A DNA stretch of 37,620 nucleotides from Pseudomonas sp. BGr12 (GCF_030272895.1 NZ_JALRNF010000050.1:1-37620), one strand, 5' to 3'; counted from the first letter of the stretch, positions 28,111-37,180 are shown. Notes: a model not told the origin generated them from the sequence alone. Translations and numbers: made by a program.

Positions 28111-29460
28111 ATGAAATCGTTTGAAGTGAACTTTGATGGACTGGTGGGACCGACGCACAACTACGGCGGTCTGTCCTACGGCAACGTTGCCTCGCAGAGC
28201 AACAGCCAGCAGGCCTCCAACCCGCGCGAAGCCGCGCGTCAGGGCCTGGCGAAGATGAAGGCGCTGATGGAAATGGGCTTCCAGCAGGGCGTGCTCGCCC
28301 CGCAGGAGCGTCCGGATGTCGCCGCGCTGCGTCGCCTGGGTTTTTCCGGTAGCGATGCACAAGTCATCCAGCAGGCCGCCAAGGATGCCATGCCGCTGCT
28401 GGTCGCCAGTTGCTCGGCGTCGAGCATGTGGGTGGCCAACGCCGCCACGGTCAGCCCGAGCGCCGACACCGCAGACGGTCGCGTGCATTTCACTGCCGCC
28501 AACCTCAACTGCAAGTACCACCGCAGCATCGAGCACCCGACTACCAGCCGCGTGTTGGGGGCGATGTTCGCCAACGACAAGCACTTTGCCCATCACGCCG
28601 CGCTGCCGGCGGTGGCCCAGTTCGGTGACGAAGGTGCAGCCAACCATACGCGTTTCTGCCGCAGCTATGGCGAGGCGGGCGTGGAGTTCTTCGTCTATGG
28701 CCGCAGCGCTTTCGACAACCGCTACCCGGCGCCGCAGAAATACCCGGCGCGCCAGACCCTCGAAGCCTCCCAGGCCGTTGCCCGTCTGCATGGCCTGAGC
28801 GAGGAAGGCGTGGTCTACGCCCAGCAGAACCCGGCGGTGATCGACCAGGGGGTGTTCCACAACGACGTGATCGCGGTGGGCAACGGCGAAGTGCTGTTCT
28901 ACCACGAAGACGCCTTCCTCGAGACCGAGGCGATGCTTGGCCAACTGCAAGCTAAACTGGCTAAACGGGGTGGCAATTTCAAAGCGATCTGCGTACCGCG
29001 TTCGGCTGTGACCGTGGAAGACGCCGTGCGCTCCTACCTGTTCAACAGTCAGTTGCTGTCCCGCGCCGATGGTTCGATGCTACTGATCGTGCCGGAAGAA
29101 TGCCGCAACAACGAGCGGGTCTGGACCTACCTGTCGTCCCTGACCGCATCGGGTGGCCCGGTCTCCGAGGTCAAGGTGTTCGACCTCAAGCAGAGCATGC
29201 AGAACGGCGGTGGTCCGGCGTGCCTGCGTTTGCGCGTGGCACTCAACGAAACGGAACTGGCGGCGGTCAATCCAGGGGTTATCATGACGGCGCCGCTGTA
29301 CGACACCCTGACCCAATGGGTCGACAAGCATTACCGCGATCGCCTGAGCGAAACCGACCTGGCCGATCCGCAACTGCTGGTGGAGTGTCGTACGGCACTG
29401 GATGAACTGACCCAGATCCTCAAGCTGGGCTCGGTGTATCCGTTCCAACTCCAACCTTGA
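28111..29460 (+). CDS. aruB: N-succinylarginine dihydrolase
   Basis: 449 residues (AstB is about 447). It converts N2-succinylarginine to succinylornithine, CO2 and two ammonia, AST step 2. The N-terminus [20 protein letters not shown] is the family signature. The catalytic triad known from E. coli (Glu174, His248, Cys365) is present here as Glu174 (FGDEGAANH), His250 ([12 protein letters not shown]) and Cys371 ([10 protein letters not shown]). The ATG at 28111 follows GGAG by 8 nt; a TTG at 28105 in frame is unlikely. Confidence 0.96.
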   Translation: MKSFEVNFDGLVGPTHNYGGLSYGNVASQSNSQQASNPREAARQGLAKMKALMEMGFQQGVLAPQERPDVAALRRLGFSGSDAQVIQQAAKDAMPLLVASCSASSMWVANAATVSPSADTADGRVHFTAANLNCKYHRSIEHPTTSRVLGAMFANDKHFAHHAALPAVAQFGDEGAANHTRFCRSYGEAGVEFFVYGRSAFDNRYPAPQKYPARQTLEASQAVARLHGLSEEGVVYAQQNPAVIDQGVFHNDVIAVGNGEVLFYHEDAFLETEAMLGQLQAKLAKRGGNFKAICVPRSAVTVEDAVRSYLFNSQLLSRADGSMLLIVPEECRNNERVWTYLSSLTASGGPVSEVKVFDLKQSMQNGGGPACLRLRVALNETELAAVNPGVIMTAPLYDTLTQWVDKHYRDRLSETDLADPQLLVECRTALDELTQILKLGSVYPFQLQP

Positions 29461-29474
29461 AAGAGAATTCGACT

Positions 29475-29765
29475 ATGTCCGACGCCCTGCAGCTGATCCT
29501 TGAAGATGACGATGGCACCCAGCTGGAAACCTCCTGCACCCGCTTTGCGGTGGTCTGGCAAGGCAAGGAGGTGTGGATCCAGCAGGATGGCCGCGGTCAG
29601 CTGCTGATCGGCGTCGACGTCGAAGAAGACGACACCGAGTACGCCAACCTGCTGCTGCGCCCGCTGGCCACCAACCTGGTGAGCCTGCAGCTGGAAATGG
29701 AACCGGCCGATGCCGGCGACGATGATGATCACGTTCATGGTCCCGACTGCGGCCACCATCACTAA
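29475..29765 (+). CDS. Small acidic protein with a His/Asp-rich tail, within the aru operon
   Basis: 96 residues, between aruB (14 bp before) and aruE (15 bp after), so co-transcribed. It starts MSDALQLILEDDDGTQLE and has a beta-rich core (RFAVVWQGKEVWIQQDGRGQ). The tail DDDDHVHGPDCGHHH has five His, one Cys and several Asp, a likely metal-binding segment. By synteny it corresponds to a hypothetical gene of P. aeruginosa (PA0900), between aruB and aruE. A sensible but untested idea is delivery or storage of zinc for AruE, the zinc enzyme encoded next. The ATG at 29475 is used; TTG 29457 overlaps the aruB stop. Confidence 0.85.
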   Translation: MSDALQLILEDDDGTQLETSCTRFAVVWQGKEVWIQQDGRGQLLIGVDVEEDDTEYANLLLRPLATNLVSLQLEMEPADAGDDDDHVHGPDCGHHH

Positions 29766-29780
29766 GGAAAGGAATAGCCC

Positions 29781-30788
29781 ATGCTCGCCCTCGGCAAACT
29801 GCTTGACCTGACCCTGGCCGGTCATGAACCGGCAGAAAAGACTCAGGTGACTGTCGGGGGCGTGCGCATGCGCTGGCTCGGCGAGGGGGCGCTGGAAGTG
29901 CACCCGCCGGAGGCGCGCGACAATGGCATGGACCTGCTGCTTTCGGCAGGTATCCATGGCAATGAAACCGCCCCGATCGAATTGCTCGACGAGCTCCTGC
30001 ACGGTATTGCCCGCGGTGAAATCAAGCCGCGCGCCCGTATTCTGTTCCTGTTCGGCAACCCCGAAGCGATTCGCAAGGGTGAGCGCTACATCGAGCAGGA
30101 CGTCAACCGTCTGTTCAACGGCAGGCACGAACTCTCCAGCGGCAGCGAAGCCTTGCGCGCCGGCCAGCTGGAGCAGTTCGCCCGGACCTTCTTCAGCAAG
30201 CCGGAACGTTCCCGCCTGCACTACGACCTGCATACCGCCATTCGCGGCTCGAAGATCGAGCAGTTCGCGCTCTATCCGTTCAAGGCTGGTCGCCAGCACT
30301 CGCGTCGCGAACTGGTGCGCCTGCGGGCCGCCGGCATGGAAGCGGTGCTGCTGCAGAGCAAGGTATCGATCACCTTCACCGCCTTCACCTACGAGCAGCT
30401 CGATGCCGAAGCCTTTACCCTGGAACTGGGCAAGGCGCGGCCGTTCGGGCAGAACGCGCAGGTCAACCTGAAACGCCTGGAAACCCGCCTCAAACAGATC
30501 ATCGAAGGCAACGAGCCTGAAGAGCCCTCTGGCCTGGACGGGCTGCAGCTGTTCAGCGTGGCCCGCGAGATCATCAAGCACAGTGACAGCTTCCGCCTGC
30601 ACCTGCCGGCCGATATCGAAAACTTCTCCGAGCTGTCCAAGGGCTACCTGCTGGCCGAAGACCTCGCTGAGTCGCGCTGGGTGGTCGAGGAGGAGGGGGC
30701 CCGCATCATCTTCCCCAATCCGAAGGTGAAGAATGGCTTGCGCGCGGGCATCCTCATTGTGCCGGCCAACCCGGATCAGCTGGGCTGA
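29781..30788 (+). CDS. aruE: Succinylglutamate desuccinylase
   Basis: 335 residues. Last AST step: hydrolyses N-succinylglutamate to glutamate and succinate. It is a zinc carboxypeptidase-like enzyme; the ligands of the AstE family appear as His59 and Glu62 (GIHGNETAP) and His151 ([10 protein letters not shown]) by my count. [11 protein letters not shown] is another family mark. The ribosome site is AAGGAAAGGAATAGCCC. Its stop lies 6 bp from the end of the converging gene at 30795-31553, with no obvious terminator. Confidence 0.95.
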   Translation: MLALGKLLDLTLAGHEPAEKTQVTVGGVRMRWLGEGALEVHPPEARDNGMDLLLSAGIHGNETAPIELLDELLHGIARGEIKPRARILFLFGNPEAIRKGERYIEQDVNRLFNGRHELSSGSEALRAGQLEQFARTFFSKPERSRLHYDLHTAIRGSKIEQFALYPFKAGRQHSRRELVRLRAAGMEAVLLQSKVSITFTAFTYEQLDAEAFTLELGKARPFGQNAQVNLKRLETRLKQIIEGNEPEEPSGLDGLQLFSVAREIIKHSDSFRLHLPADIENFSELSKGYLLAEDLAESRWVVEEEGARIIFPNPKVKNGLRAGILIVPANPDQLG

Positions 30789-30794
30789 GCCTGG

Positions 30795-31553
30795 TTACGG
30801 GAGAGGGGACGGCGTGGCCAGGGCTGTGAAGAGGCGATAGAGCAACTTGAACAGTTCCAGGCCGGATTCGCTGCTCTGGTAAGGGTTGTAGAGCAACGCT
30901 ACATCACCTTCCCGGTTGAATGTGGAGTGGGTGGGGCCGAAACGGCCTTTCTCCTGGACATACAACTCCATGATCAGCACCCTGGTGTGCCTGTCCCCCA
31001 GGGATTGTCGGCTGTCGTCCAGCAGGGCCTTGAGTTCTTTATTCCCGTCCAGCAGAGCCAGCTGGCTCAATACCCTGAACTGGAACTGCGGTGTGCCATA
31101 GATCTGCAGCCCCGGGTCTTCGGTGTGGGCCACGGATTTGCTGCTGCTAGCAGCGCTGTCTATCCGCAAGGGCCAGCTGATGCCTTCTCCCAACCCGGGC
31201 GGTAGTTCACTTTTCATGAGTTGCAGCGTCAGTCGTTGCGCGGGAGAGGACGGGGTTATCAGGTAATCCTGATCATCAATGCGCAGCGTGAGCTGATTAT
31301 CCTGCTGGCTCAGGCCGACAGCCGAGGAGCGGGACCAGACGACGATTTCGTCACTTTCGCCAGCATCTTCCCAGTCTTCAAGCGCCGACTGCAGCCAGCG
31401 CTCCATGTATACGCGGGCATCCTTGTGCAGCGGGTAGCGCTCGCGAGTTACCCAGAAGCCGGGAACTTGCTCATCCAGTTCCTCTATGACTGCGGATGGT
31501 GTCGCGACCTTGCCGTCGATCCTGATGGGGGTTGATTCCGTGCCATTGGTCAT
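30795..31553 (-). CDS. Hypothetical protein, 252 residues, unrecognised
   Basis: No family comes to mind. The N-terminus MTNGTESTPIRIDGKVATPS has no signal peptide or membrane segment. The middle has alternating short strands (DNQLTLRIDDQDYLITPSSP). The C-terminal half reads RVLIMELYVQEKGRFGPTHS, then NREGDVALLYNPYQSSESGL and a helical end. By eye its base use is less GC-rich than the neighbours, with codons such as CTA, AGA-poor but ATA/GTA present, so transfer is possible. The ribosome site is weak (AAGAGATCGGC). A perfect GATCTC-N11-GAGATC dyad lies directly upstream. It converges with aruE and is followed on its own strand by nothing in this window. Synteny with P. aeruginosa PA0902 is possible but I cannot verify it. 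Confidence 0.75.
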   Translation of the reverse strand: MTNGTESTPIRIDGKVATPSAVIEELDEQVPGFWVTRERYPLHKDARVYMERWLQSALEDWEDAGESDEIVVWSRSSAVGLSQQDNQLTLRIDDQDYLITPSSPAQRLTLQLMKSELPPGLGEGISWPLRIDSAASSSKSVAHTEDPGLQIYGTPQFQFRVLSQLALLDGNKELKALLDDSRQSLGDRHTRVLIMELYVQEKGRFGPTHSTFNREGDVALLYNPYQSSESGLELFKLLYRLFTALATPSPLP

Positions 31554-31559
31554 GTTGCC

Positions 31560-31582
31560 GATCTCTTGGTTCTAGTGAGATC
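31560..31582. promoter_or_regulatory. Inverted repeat just upstream of the hypothetical gene
   Basis: GATCTC-N11-GAGATC, 7 bp before the start codon of the minus-strand gene. Its place over the ribosome-binding region allows either an operator or an mRNA hairpin that hides the start. Confidence 0.4.
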
Positions 31583-31644
31583 CGAGCCTACGATCAGCGG
31601 CGATTGCAAAGGCGATACATAGTTGTTGGTACAAGGCATGGAAT

Positions 31645-31671
31645 GCGGGCGTCGTTGTCGACGGCGCCCGC
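31645..31671 (-). terminator. Hairpin after ribH
   Basis: Minus strand: GCGGGCGCCGTCG, loop ACAA, CGACGCCCGC, a stem with a 3-nt bulge, 14 bp after the ribH stop. No T-run follows. Confidence 0.5.
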
Positions 31672-31684
31672 TGTGCAGCGAAGG

Positions 31685-32191
31685 TCAGACGGCGCGTTTC
31701 TGTACCGGCTCGATGCGGCGCAGGGCGCGTAGCTTCTGCAGGGTATCGGCACAGGTCTGCGCAGCTTCCGCGCCCTTGACCAGGAAGTGCTCGAAGTAGA
31801 AGTTCTGGTGTTCGTCACCGGCGTGGAAGTGGTGCGGGGTCAGGACCACGGAGAACACCGGCACTTCGGTTTCCAGCTGTACCTGCATCAGGCCGCTGAT
31901 CACCGACTGGGCGACGAACTCGTGGCGGTACAGGCCGCCGTCGACCACCAGGCCCGCGGCAACGATACCGGCATAGCGGCCGGTACGGGCCAGCAGCTTG
32001 GCATGCAGGGGAATCTCGAAGGCACCGCCGACTTCAAAGAAATCGATGTCGCTCGCCTGATAGCCTTGTTTGCCCATCTCTTCGACGAAGGCCTTGCGTG
32101 CCTGGTCGACAATATCCTTGTGCCAGCAGGCCTGGATGAAGGCGATACGCTCGTGGGTAGGGTTTTTGCTATCGATTGCGGTGGGTTGCAT
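31685..32191 (-). CDS. ribH: 6,7-dimethyl-8-ribityllumazine synthase, second type (RibH2-like)
   Basis: 168 residues. It condenses a ribitylaminouracil with 3,4-dihydroxy-2-butanone-4-phosphate to the riboflavin precursor lumazine. Motifs: RIAFIQACWHKDIVDQARKA, EVGGAFEIPLHAKLL (substrate loop), GLVVDGGLYRHEFVAQSVISG (GGxYRHE pattern) and FSVVLTPHHFHAGDEH. The Trp near the N-terminus and the HHFHAGDEH region resemble the RibH2 type described in Brucella more than the usual RibH next to nusB. It stands alone, under an FMN riboswitch, so it probably is a second, regulated enzyme; the housekeeping copy would be elsewhere. ATG 32191 is chosen because AGGAG lies 9 nt upstream; the open frame from 32263 runs into the riboswitch leader. 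Confidence 0.9.
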   Translation of the reverse strand: MQPTAIDSKNPTHERIAFIQACWHKDIVDQARKAFVEEMGKQGYQASDIDFFEVGGAFEIPLHAKLLARTGRYAGIVAAGLVVDGGLYRHEFVAQSVISGLMQVQLETEVPVFSVVLTPHHFHAGDEHQNFYFEHFLVKGAEAAQTCADTLQKLRALRRIEPVQKRAV

Positions 32192-32200
32192 TGAAACGGA

Positions 32201-32223
32201 CTCCTGTTTGTATGAGAAACAGG
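32201..32223 (-). promoter_or_regulatory. Hairpin over the ribH Shine-Dalgarno
   Basis: Minus strand: CCTGTTT, loop CTCATAC, AAACAGG, then AG. The 3' arm contains the first bases of the Shine-Dalgarno AGGAG (32205-32201). Closing of this 7-bp stem would block ribosome entry, so it is the likely expression platform of the FMN riboswitch upstream. Confidence 0.65.
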
Positions 32224-32267
32224 GCATCTGGATCGAAGGGGACTTCGCCACGCAGGTGCGCAACGAC

Positions 32268-32283
32268 AGGCACGGACGTGCCT
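32268..32283 (-). other. Palindromic stem next to the riboswitch
   Basis: AGGCACG-GA-CGTGCCT, a perfect 7-bp stem, starts 4 nt after the aptamer on the minus strand. It may act as a spacer helix between the aptamer and the masking hairpin. Confidence 0.5.
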
Positions 32284-32286
32284 ATC

Positions 32287-32435
32287 CCGTTCTCTCTTTA
32301 TCCGGACTATGACCGTCGGCCCCGGAATCACACCGGGTCTGCTGACCTTGCAAGGGTGCCTGCAAGCGCTCGCGGGCTATGCGCAAGGTGCGCAATTACC
32401 GCCGGTGGGGAATTGCACCCCGCCCTGAGAACGTT
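32287..32435 (-). ncRNA. FMN riboswitch (RFN element)
   Basis: On the minus strand the conserved RFN parts occur in order: GTTCTCAGGGCGGGGTG, then CCCCACCGGCGGTA, AGCCCGCGAGCG, GGTCAGCAGACCCGGTG, TTCCGGGGCCGACGGTCATA, and AAAGAGAGAACG that closes the P1 stem with the 5' end. It lies about 95 nt before the ribH start. In gamma-proteobacteria this aptamer is best known before ribB; here it controls a lumazine synthase gene. Confidence 0.96.
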
Positions 32436-32711
32436 GCCACCGTCATCGGTGGCGGGGAATTATTAACACAGATTTCCAGCAAACGTATAGGCTGCTAACG
32501 ATTTTTCCGGGATTTACGACGTTTCATCCGGGAAATCTTGCCAATGGCCAGGGGCGTACCCCTAATATCCAGCAGCAACATCAGCCAGGGCCCGGTACCA
32601 GTACGTGTTTCGCTACGATTTTTTTCTGCTTTTGTCTGACATTGTCGTTGCAAGCCGTCCAATTGACGGTTTCCATAGCATAAACACACTGCACCCAAGC
32701 CTAAGGCCCGA

Positions 32712-32717
32712 TATAAT
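32712..32717 (+). promoter_or_regulatory. -10 element for alaS
   Basis: A perfect TATAAT stands 74 bp before the alaS ATG. The -35 at the right distance is poor (CTGCAC at 32689-32694). The rest of 32436-32790 holds the start of the riboswitch transcript on the minus strand and no gene that I can support; a minus-strand frame at 32495-32743 is discussed among rejected items. Confidence 0.6.
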
Positions 32718-32790
32718 GCGGCCCTTTGCCGTCGTTTCGTCAATTTGACGCAAGCATTTGCCTCAGGCCGCCGTTTCCGTGGAAGAACCT

Positions 32791-35409
32791 ATGAAAAGCG
32801 CAGAAATCCGTGAAGCCTTCCTTCGCTTCTTCGAAGAGCAGGGACATACCCGAGTTGCCTCCAGCTCCTTGATTCCGGGCAACGACCCGACCCTGCTGTT
32901 CACCAACGCGGGGATGAACCAGTTCAAGGACTGCTTCCTTGGCCAGGAAAAGCGCGCCTACACCCGCGCCACCAGCAGCCAGAAGTGCGTACGCGCCGGT
33001 GGCAAGAACAGCGACCTGGAAAACGTCGGCTACACCGCCCGTCACCACACCTTCTTCGAAATGCTGGGTAACTTCAGCTTCGGTGATTACTTCAAGCGCG
33101 ATGCCATCACCTACGCCTGGACCTTCCTCACCGGCGTGCTGAAACTGCCGAAGGAAAAGCTCTGGGTCACCGTCTACGCCAGCGACGACGAAGCCTACGA
33201 CATCTGGACCCGGGAAATCGGCGTCCCGGTCGAGCGCATGGTGCGTATCGGCGACAACAAGGGTGCGCCTTACGCGTCCGACAACTTCTGGACCATGGGC
33301 GATACCGGTCCGTGCGGTCCTTGCACCGAGATCTTCTACGACCACGGCCCGGACATCTGGGGCGGCCCACCCGGCTCGCCAGAGGAAGACGGTGACCGTT
33401 ACATCGAGATCTGGAACAACGTCTTCATGCAGTTCAACCGTACTGCCGATGGCGTACTGCACCCGCTGCCGGCGCCGTCGGTGGATACCGGCATGGGCCT
33501 GGAGCGCATCAGTGCGGTCATGCAGCACGTGCACTCGAACTACGAGATCGACCTGTTCCGCAACCTGCTCGCCGCCGCTGCCGAAGCCATCGGCTGCAAG
33601 AACGAAGAGCAGTCCTCGCTCAAGGTCGTCTCCGATCACATCCGCTCCTGCGGCTTCCTGATCGCCGACGGCGTGCTGCCTTCGAACGAAGGCCGTGGCT
33701 ATGTGCTGCGCCGCATCATTCGTCGTGCCTGCCGTCACGGCAACAAGCTGGGCGCCACCGGTAGCTTCTTCTACAAGATCGTTGCGGCCCTGGTGGCCGA
33801 GATGGGCGAGGCCTTCCCGGAGCTCAAGCAGCAGCAGGCCAACATCGAGCGCGTGCTCAAGGCTGAAGAAGAGCAGTTCGCCAAGACCCTGGAGCAGGGC
33901 CTGAAGATCCTCGAGCAGGACCTGGCCGAGCTCAAGGGCACCGTGGTGCCGGGCGACGTGGTGTTCAAGCTCTACGACACCTACGGCTTCCCGATGGACC
34001 TGACCGCCGATATCGCCCGCGAGCGCGAGCTGACCATCGACGAGGCAGGCTTCGAGCGCGAAATGGAAGCGCAGCGCGAGCGCGCCCGTTCCGCCAGCGC
34101 CTTCGGCCTGGACTACAACACCCTGGTCAAGGTCGATGTGGCCACCGAGTTCACCGGCTACACCAACACTGAAGGTGAAGCCAGCATCGTTGCTATCTAT
34201 AAGGATGGCAAGGTCGTCGAGCAACTGGGCGAAGGCGAGCAGGGCGTGGTCATCCTCGACCGCACGCCGTTCTACGCCGAGGCCGGTGGCCAGGTCGGCG
34301 ATACCGGCTACCTGCAGGCCGGCAACGTGCGCTTCGACGTGCGCGACACCACCAAGACCGGTGGTGCCTACCTGCACCACGGCGTGGTTGCCAGCGGCAA
34401 CCTGGTGGTCGGTGCCAAGGTCCAGGCAACAGTCGATGCCGATGTCCAGCACGCCACCTCGCTGAACCACTCCGCCACTCACCTGCTGCACGCAGCCCTG
34501 CGCCAGGTGCTGGGCGATCACGTACAACAGAAAGGCTCGCTGGTCGACAGCCAGCGCCTGCGTTTCGACTTCAGCCACTTCGAGGCGGTCAAGCCGGAGC
34601 AGCTCAAGGCCCTGGAAGACATCGTCAACCGCGAAGTGCGCAAGAACTCCGAGGTGCAAACCGAAGAGACCGATATCGACACCGCCAAGCAGAAGGGCGC
34701 CATGGCGCTGTTCGGCGAGAAGTACGGCGACAGTGTCCGGGTACTGAGCATGGGCGGCGATTTCTCCGTCGAGCTGTGCGGTGGTATCCACGCCAAGCGT
34801 ACCGGTGATATCGGCCTGCTCAAGATCATCAGCGAAGGTGGCGTTGCCTCCGGCGTGCGCCGTATCGAAGCGGTCACCGGAGAAGCGGCACTGGCCTACC
34901 TGAATACTGCCGAAGAGCAGCTCAAGGAGGCCGCGCAGCTGGTCAAGGGCAATCGCGACAACCTGATCGACAAGCTGTCGGCTGTGCTGGAGCGCAACCG
35001 CCAGCTGGAAAAACAGCTGGAGCAACTGCAGGCCAAGGCGGCCAGCGCTGCGGGTGACGATCTGTCCAACGCGGCGGTCGAGGTCAAGGGCGTCAAGGTC
35101 CTGGCTGCACGCCTGGACGGCCAGGATGGCAAGGCGCTGCTGGCGCTGGTCGATCAGCTGAAGAACAAACTCGGCCGCGCAGTGATCCTGCTCGGCAGTG
35201 TCCATGAGGAAAAGGTCGTGCTGGTTGCCGGCGTGACCAAGGACCTGACTGGCCAACTCAAAGCCGGTGATTTGATGAAGCAAGCCGCTGCTGCCGTGGG
35301 CGGCAAGGGCGGCGGTCGTCCGGACATGGCGCAAGGTGGTGGCGTAGACACCGCCGCGCTGGACAACGCACTGGCCCTGACCGTTCCATTCGTGGAGCAG
35401 GGCGTTTAA
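32791..35409 (+). CDS. alaS: Alanyl-tRNA synthetase
   Basis: 872 residues (E. coli 876), class II synthetase that charges tRNA-Ala. The start is ATG 32791 ([20 protein letters not shown]), with GGAAG before it; the longer frame from 32758 adds no family sequence. Order: aminoacylation core (about 1-460; [33 protein letters not shown]), editing domain with the zinc ligands in [12 protein letters not shown] and [15 protein letters not shown] (about 555-690), coiled-coil [14 protein letters not shown], and the C-terminal Gly-rich C-Ala domain ([14 protein letters not shown]). Everything needed looks intact. It is followed by lysC, as in other Pseudomonas. Confidence 0.98.
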   Translation: MKSAEIREAFLRFFEEQGHTRVASSSLIPGNDPTLLFTNAGMNQFKDCFLGQEKRAYTRATSSQKCVRAGGKNSDLENVGYTARHHTFFEMLGNFSFGDYFKRDAITYAWTFLTGVLKLPKEKLWVTVYASDDEAYDIWTREIGVPVERMVRIGDNKGAPYASDNFWTMGDTGPCGPCTEIFYDHGPDIWGGPPGSPEEDGDRYIEIWNNVFMQFNRTADGVLHPLPAPSVDTGMGLERISAVMQHVHSNYEIDLFRNLLAAAAEAIGCKNEEQSSLKVVSDHIRSCGFLIADGVLPSNEGRGYVLRRIIRRACRHGNKLGATGSFFYKIVAALVAEMGEAFPELKQQQANIERVLKAEEEQFAKTLEQGLKILEQDLAELKGTVVPGDVVFKLYDTYGFPMDLTADIARERELTIDEAGFEREMEAQRERARSASAFGLDYNTLVKVDVATEFTGYTNTEGEASIVAIYKDGKVVEQLGEGEQGVVILDRTPFYAEAGGQVGDTGYLQAGNVRFDVRDTTKTGGAYLHHGVVASGNLVVGAKVQATVDADVQHATSLNHSATHLLHAALRQVLGDHVQQKGSLVDSQRLRFDFSHFEAVKPEQLKALEDIVNREVRKNSEVQTEETDIDTAKQKGAMALFGEKYGDSVRVLSMGGDFSVELCGGIHAKRTGDIGLLKIISEGGVASGVRRIEAVTGEAALAYLNTAEEQLKEAAQLVKGNRDNLIDKLSAVLERNRQLEKQLEQLQAKAASAAGDDLSNAAVEVKGVKVLAARLDGQDGKALLALVDQLKNKLGRAVILLGSVHEEKVVLVAGVTKDLTGQLKAGDLMKQAAAAVGGKGGGRPDMAQGGGVDTAALDNALALTVPFVEQGV

Positions 35410-35419
35410 GGCATCGATC

Positions 35420-35442
35420 GGCCCGTCGTCTAGTGGCGGGCC
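35420..35442 (+). other. Stem-loop between alaS and lysC
   Basis: GGCCCG-N11-CGGGCC, extended inward by weaker pairs, 10 bp after the alaS stop. No T-run follows, so read-through into lysC is possible. Confidence 0.5.
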
Positions 35443-35497
35443 ACGGTGTCGTTTGAATGTTTATTGGGTGCCCTTCATGGGCTGAGGCGGCTTTGAA

Positions 35498-36733
35498 ATG
35501 GCGTTGATCGTACAGAAATTTGGCGGCACTTCGGTCGGCACGGTCGAGCGAATCGAGCAGGTTGCCGACAAGGTCAAGAAATTCCGCGATGCCGGCGATG
35601 ACCTGGTGGTTGTACTGTCGGCAATGAGCGGCGAAACCAATCGCCTGATCGACCTGGCCAAGCAGGTGAGCGAGCAACCGGTTCCGCGTGAGCTGGATGT
35701 GATCGTCTCCACCGGCGAGCAGGTGACCATTGCCTTGCTGGCCATGGCGCTGATCAAGCGGGGCGTTCCGGCGGTGTCCTACACCGGTAACCAGGTGCGT
35801 ATCCTCACCGACAGCGCGCACAACAAGGCGCGCATCCTGCAGATCGACGATCAGCGTATCCGTGGCGACCTCAAGGCCGGCCGCGTGGTCGTGGTCGCGG
35901 GTTTCCAGGGTGTCGACGAGCACGGCAACATCACCACCCTCGGTCGCGGTGGCTCCGACACCACCGGCGTGGCCCTGGCGGCGGCGCTCAAGGCTGACGA
36001 ATGCCAGATCTACACCGACGTCGATGGTGTCTACACCACCGACCCGCGCGTGGTGTCCCAGGCACAGCGCCTGGACAAGATCACCTTCGAAGAGATGCTG
36101 GAAATGGCCAGCCTCGGTTCCAAGGTCCTGCAGATCCGTGCCGTCGAGTTCGCCGGCAAGTACAACGTTCCGCTGCGCGTGCTGCACAGCTTCCAGGAGG
36201 GTCCGGGTACCCTCATTACTATTGATGAAGAGGAATCCATGGAACAGCCGATCATTTCCGGCATCGCCTTCAACCGCGATGAAGCCAAGCTGACCATTCG
36301 TGGCGTACCGGATACCCCGGGCGTTGCCTTCAAGATCCTCGGCCCGATCAGTGCCGCGAACATCGAAGTCGACATGATCGTGCAGAACGTTTCGCACGAT
36401 AACACCACCGACTTCACCTTCACCGTGCACCGCAACGACTACGACAAGGCCCACAAGGTCCTGGACAAGACCGCCGAGGAGCTCAACGCTCGCGAAGTGG
36501 TAGGCGACACCAACATCGCCAAGGTCTCGATCGTCGGTGTCGGCATGCGTTCCCACGCTGGTGTTGCCAGCCGCATGTTCGAAGCCCTGGCCAAGGAGAG
36601 CATCAACATCCAGATGATCTCCACGTCCGAGATCAAGGTCTCCGTGGTCATCGAAGAGAAGTACCTGGAACTGGCCGTGCGCGCCCTGCACACCGCCTTC
36701 GAGCTGGACGCCCCGGCCCGCCAGGGCGAGTAA
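35498..36733 (+). CDS. lysC: Aspartate kinase
   Basis: 411 residues. It phosphorylates aspartate at the entry to Lys, Thr, Met and diaminopimelate synthesis. KFGGTSVG (7-14) is the ATP site, and GRGGSDTTGVALAAAL is another kinase motif. Two ACT domains fill the C-terminal 165 residues (AKLTIRGVPDTPGVAF and AKVSIVGVGMRSHAGVAS), the feedback site for Lys and Thr. The family type with 411 residues and an in-frame internal start is known to form alpha2-beta2 enzymes. The ribosome site is GAGG, 11 nt before the ATG. It lies between alaS and rsmA as in P. aeruginosa. Confidence 0.97.
   Translation: MALIVQKFGGTSVGTVERIEQVADKVKKFRDAGDDLVVVLSAMSGETNRLIDLAKQVSEQPVPRELDVIVSTGEQVTIALLAMALIKRGVPAVSYTGNQVRILTDSAHNKARILQIDDQRIRGDLKAGRVVVVAGFQGVDEHGNITTLGRGGSDTTGVALAAALKADECQIYTDVDGVYTTDPRVVSQAQRLDKITFEEMLEMASLGSKVLQIRAVEFAGKYNVPLRVLHSFQEGPGTLITIDEEESMEQPIISGIAFNRDEAKLTIRGVPDTPGVAFKILGPISAANIEVDMIVQNVSHDNTTDFTFTVHRNDYDKAHKVLDKTAEELNAREVVGDTNIAKVSIVGVGMRSHAGVASRMFEALAKESINIQMISTSEIKVSVVIEEKYLELAVRALHTAFELDAPARQGE
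36239..36733 (+). CDS. Possible internal start: aspartate kinase beta subunit
   Basis: Within lysC an in-frame ATG (residue 248, MEQPIISGIAFNRDEAKL) follows AAGAGGA by 4-5 nt. The product, 164 residues, would be just the two ACT domains. Internal starts of this kind make the small regulatory subunit of aspartate kinase in several bacteria. Here it is a prediction from the ribosome site, the fitting position and the family precedent. Confidence 0.55.
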   Translation: MEQPIISGIAFNRDEAKLTIRGVPDTPGVAFKILGPISAANIEVDMIVQNVSHDNTTDFTFTVHRNDYDKAHKVLDKTAEELNAREVVGDTNIAKVSIVGVGMRSHAGVASRMFEALAKESINIQMISTSEIKVSVVIEEKYLELAVRALHTAFELDAPARQGE

Positions 36734-36748
36734 GGCGTTGTCTCAAGA

Positions 36749-36769
36749 GGGCGCGGCCATGCCGCGCCC
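36749..36769 (+). terminator. Hairpin after lysC
   Basis: A 9-bp perfect stem GGGCGCGGC-CAT-GCCGCGCCC, followed by TTCGTGTTTCT. It starts 15 bp after the lysC stop. Confidence 0.75.
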
Positions 36770-36856
36770 TTCGTGTTTCTGGCTGGTGTGAGAAATCTTT
36801 CGTTTCGTGCGCGCTGGTCAATACTTAGGCGTAGGTCGGCTGCCCTGGCGGGTTGC

Positions 36857-36876
36857 GGGCCGAAGCCCTTTTTTTT
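36857..36876 (+). terminator. Possible second terminator before rsmA
   Basis: GGGC-CGAA-GCCC followed by eight T. The stem is only 4 bp, but the loop is a stable type and the T-run is long. It lies 44 bp before rsmA, so rsmA may need a promoter downstream of it or may depend on read-through. Confidence 0.4.
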
Positions 36877-36919
36877 GCAGACTGTTTATCCCTGAACTGA
36901 ATTTCGTTAGGAGAAAGGT

Positions 36920-37108
36920 ATGTTGATTCTGACTCGACGGTGCGCCGAGAGCCTGATCATAGGCGACGGCGAAATCACCGTGACCGTGCTCGGCGTCAAA
37001 GGAAACCAGGTGCGAATCGGGGTAAATGCCCCCAAGGAAGTAGCCGTCCACCGCGAGGAAATCTACCTGCGGATCAAGAAAGAGAAGGACGAAGAACCAA
37101 CCCATTAA
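36920..37108 (+). CDS. rsmA: RNA-binding post-transcriptional regulator RsmA/CsrA
   Basis: 62 residues, the standard size. It binds GGA-containing hairpins near ribosome sites and controls the switch between motile and surface life, secretion and carbon metabolism. [20 protein letters not shown], then [19 protein letters not shown], and [11 protein letters not shown] are the CsrA core, with Arg44 in the VHREE motif. The ribosome site TTAGGAGAAAGG is strong and contains GGA, so autoregulation is conceivable. tRNA-Ser follows 72 bp downstream. Confidence 0.98.
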   Translation: MLILTRRCAESLIIGDGEITVTVLGVKGNQVRIGVNAPKEVAVHREEIYLRIKKEKDEEPTH

Positions 37109-37137
37109 TTTTTATCGATTTTTTTTCAAAAAAGAGT

Positions 37138-37166
37138 TTGCAAACGGGGAAGGGTCTGGTTATTAT
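37138..37166 (+). promoter_or_regulatory. Promoter of tRNA-Ser
   Basis: TTGCAA (37138-37143), 17 bp, TATTAT (37161-37166), followed by a GC-rich discriminator (ACGCCCCG), as usual for stable RNA genes under stringent control. The tRNA begins 14 bp later. Confidence 0.7.
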
Positions 37167-37180
37167 ACGCCCCGTGTTGC

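Noticed and set aside
32495..32743. 82-codon minus-strand frame ending in KRRKSRKNR
   Set aside because: It runs across the alaS -10 and has no ribosome site at any in-frame ATG. The basic end is curious, and a conserved short protein starting near 32584 cannot be excluded, but the evidence is too thin.
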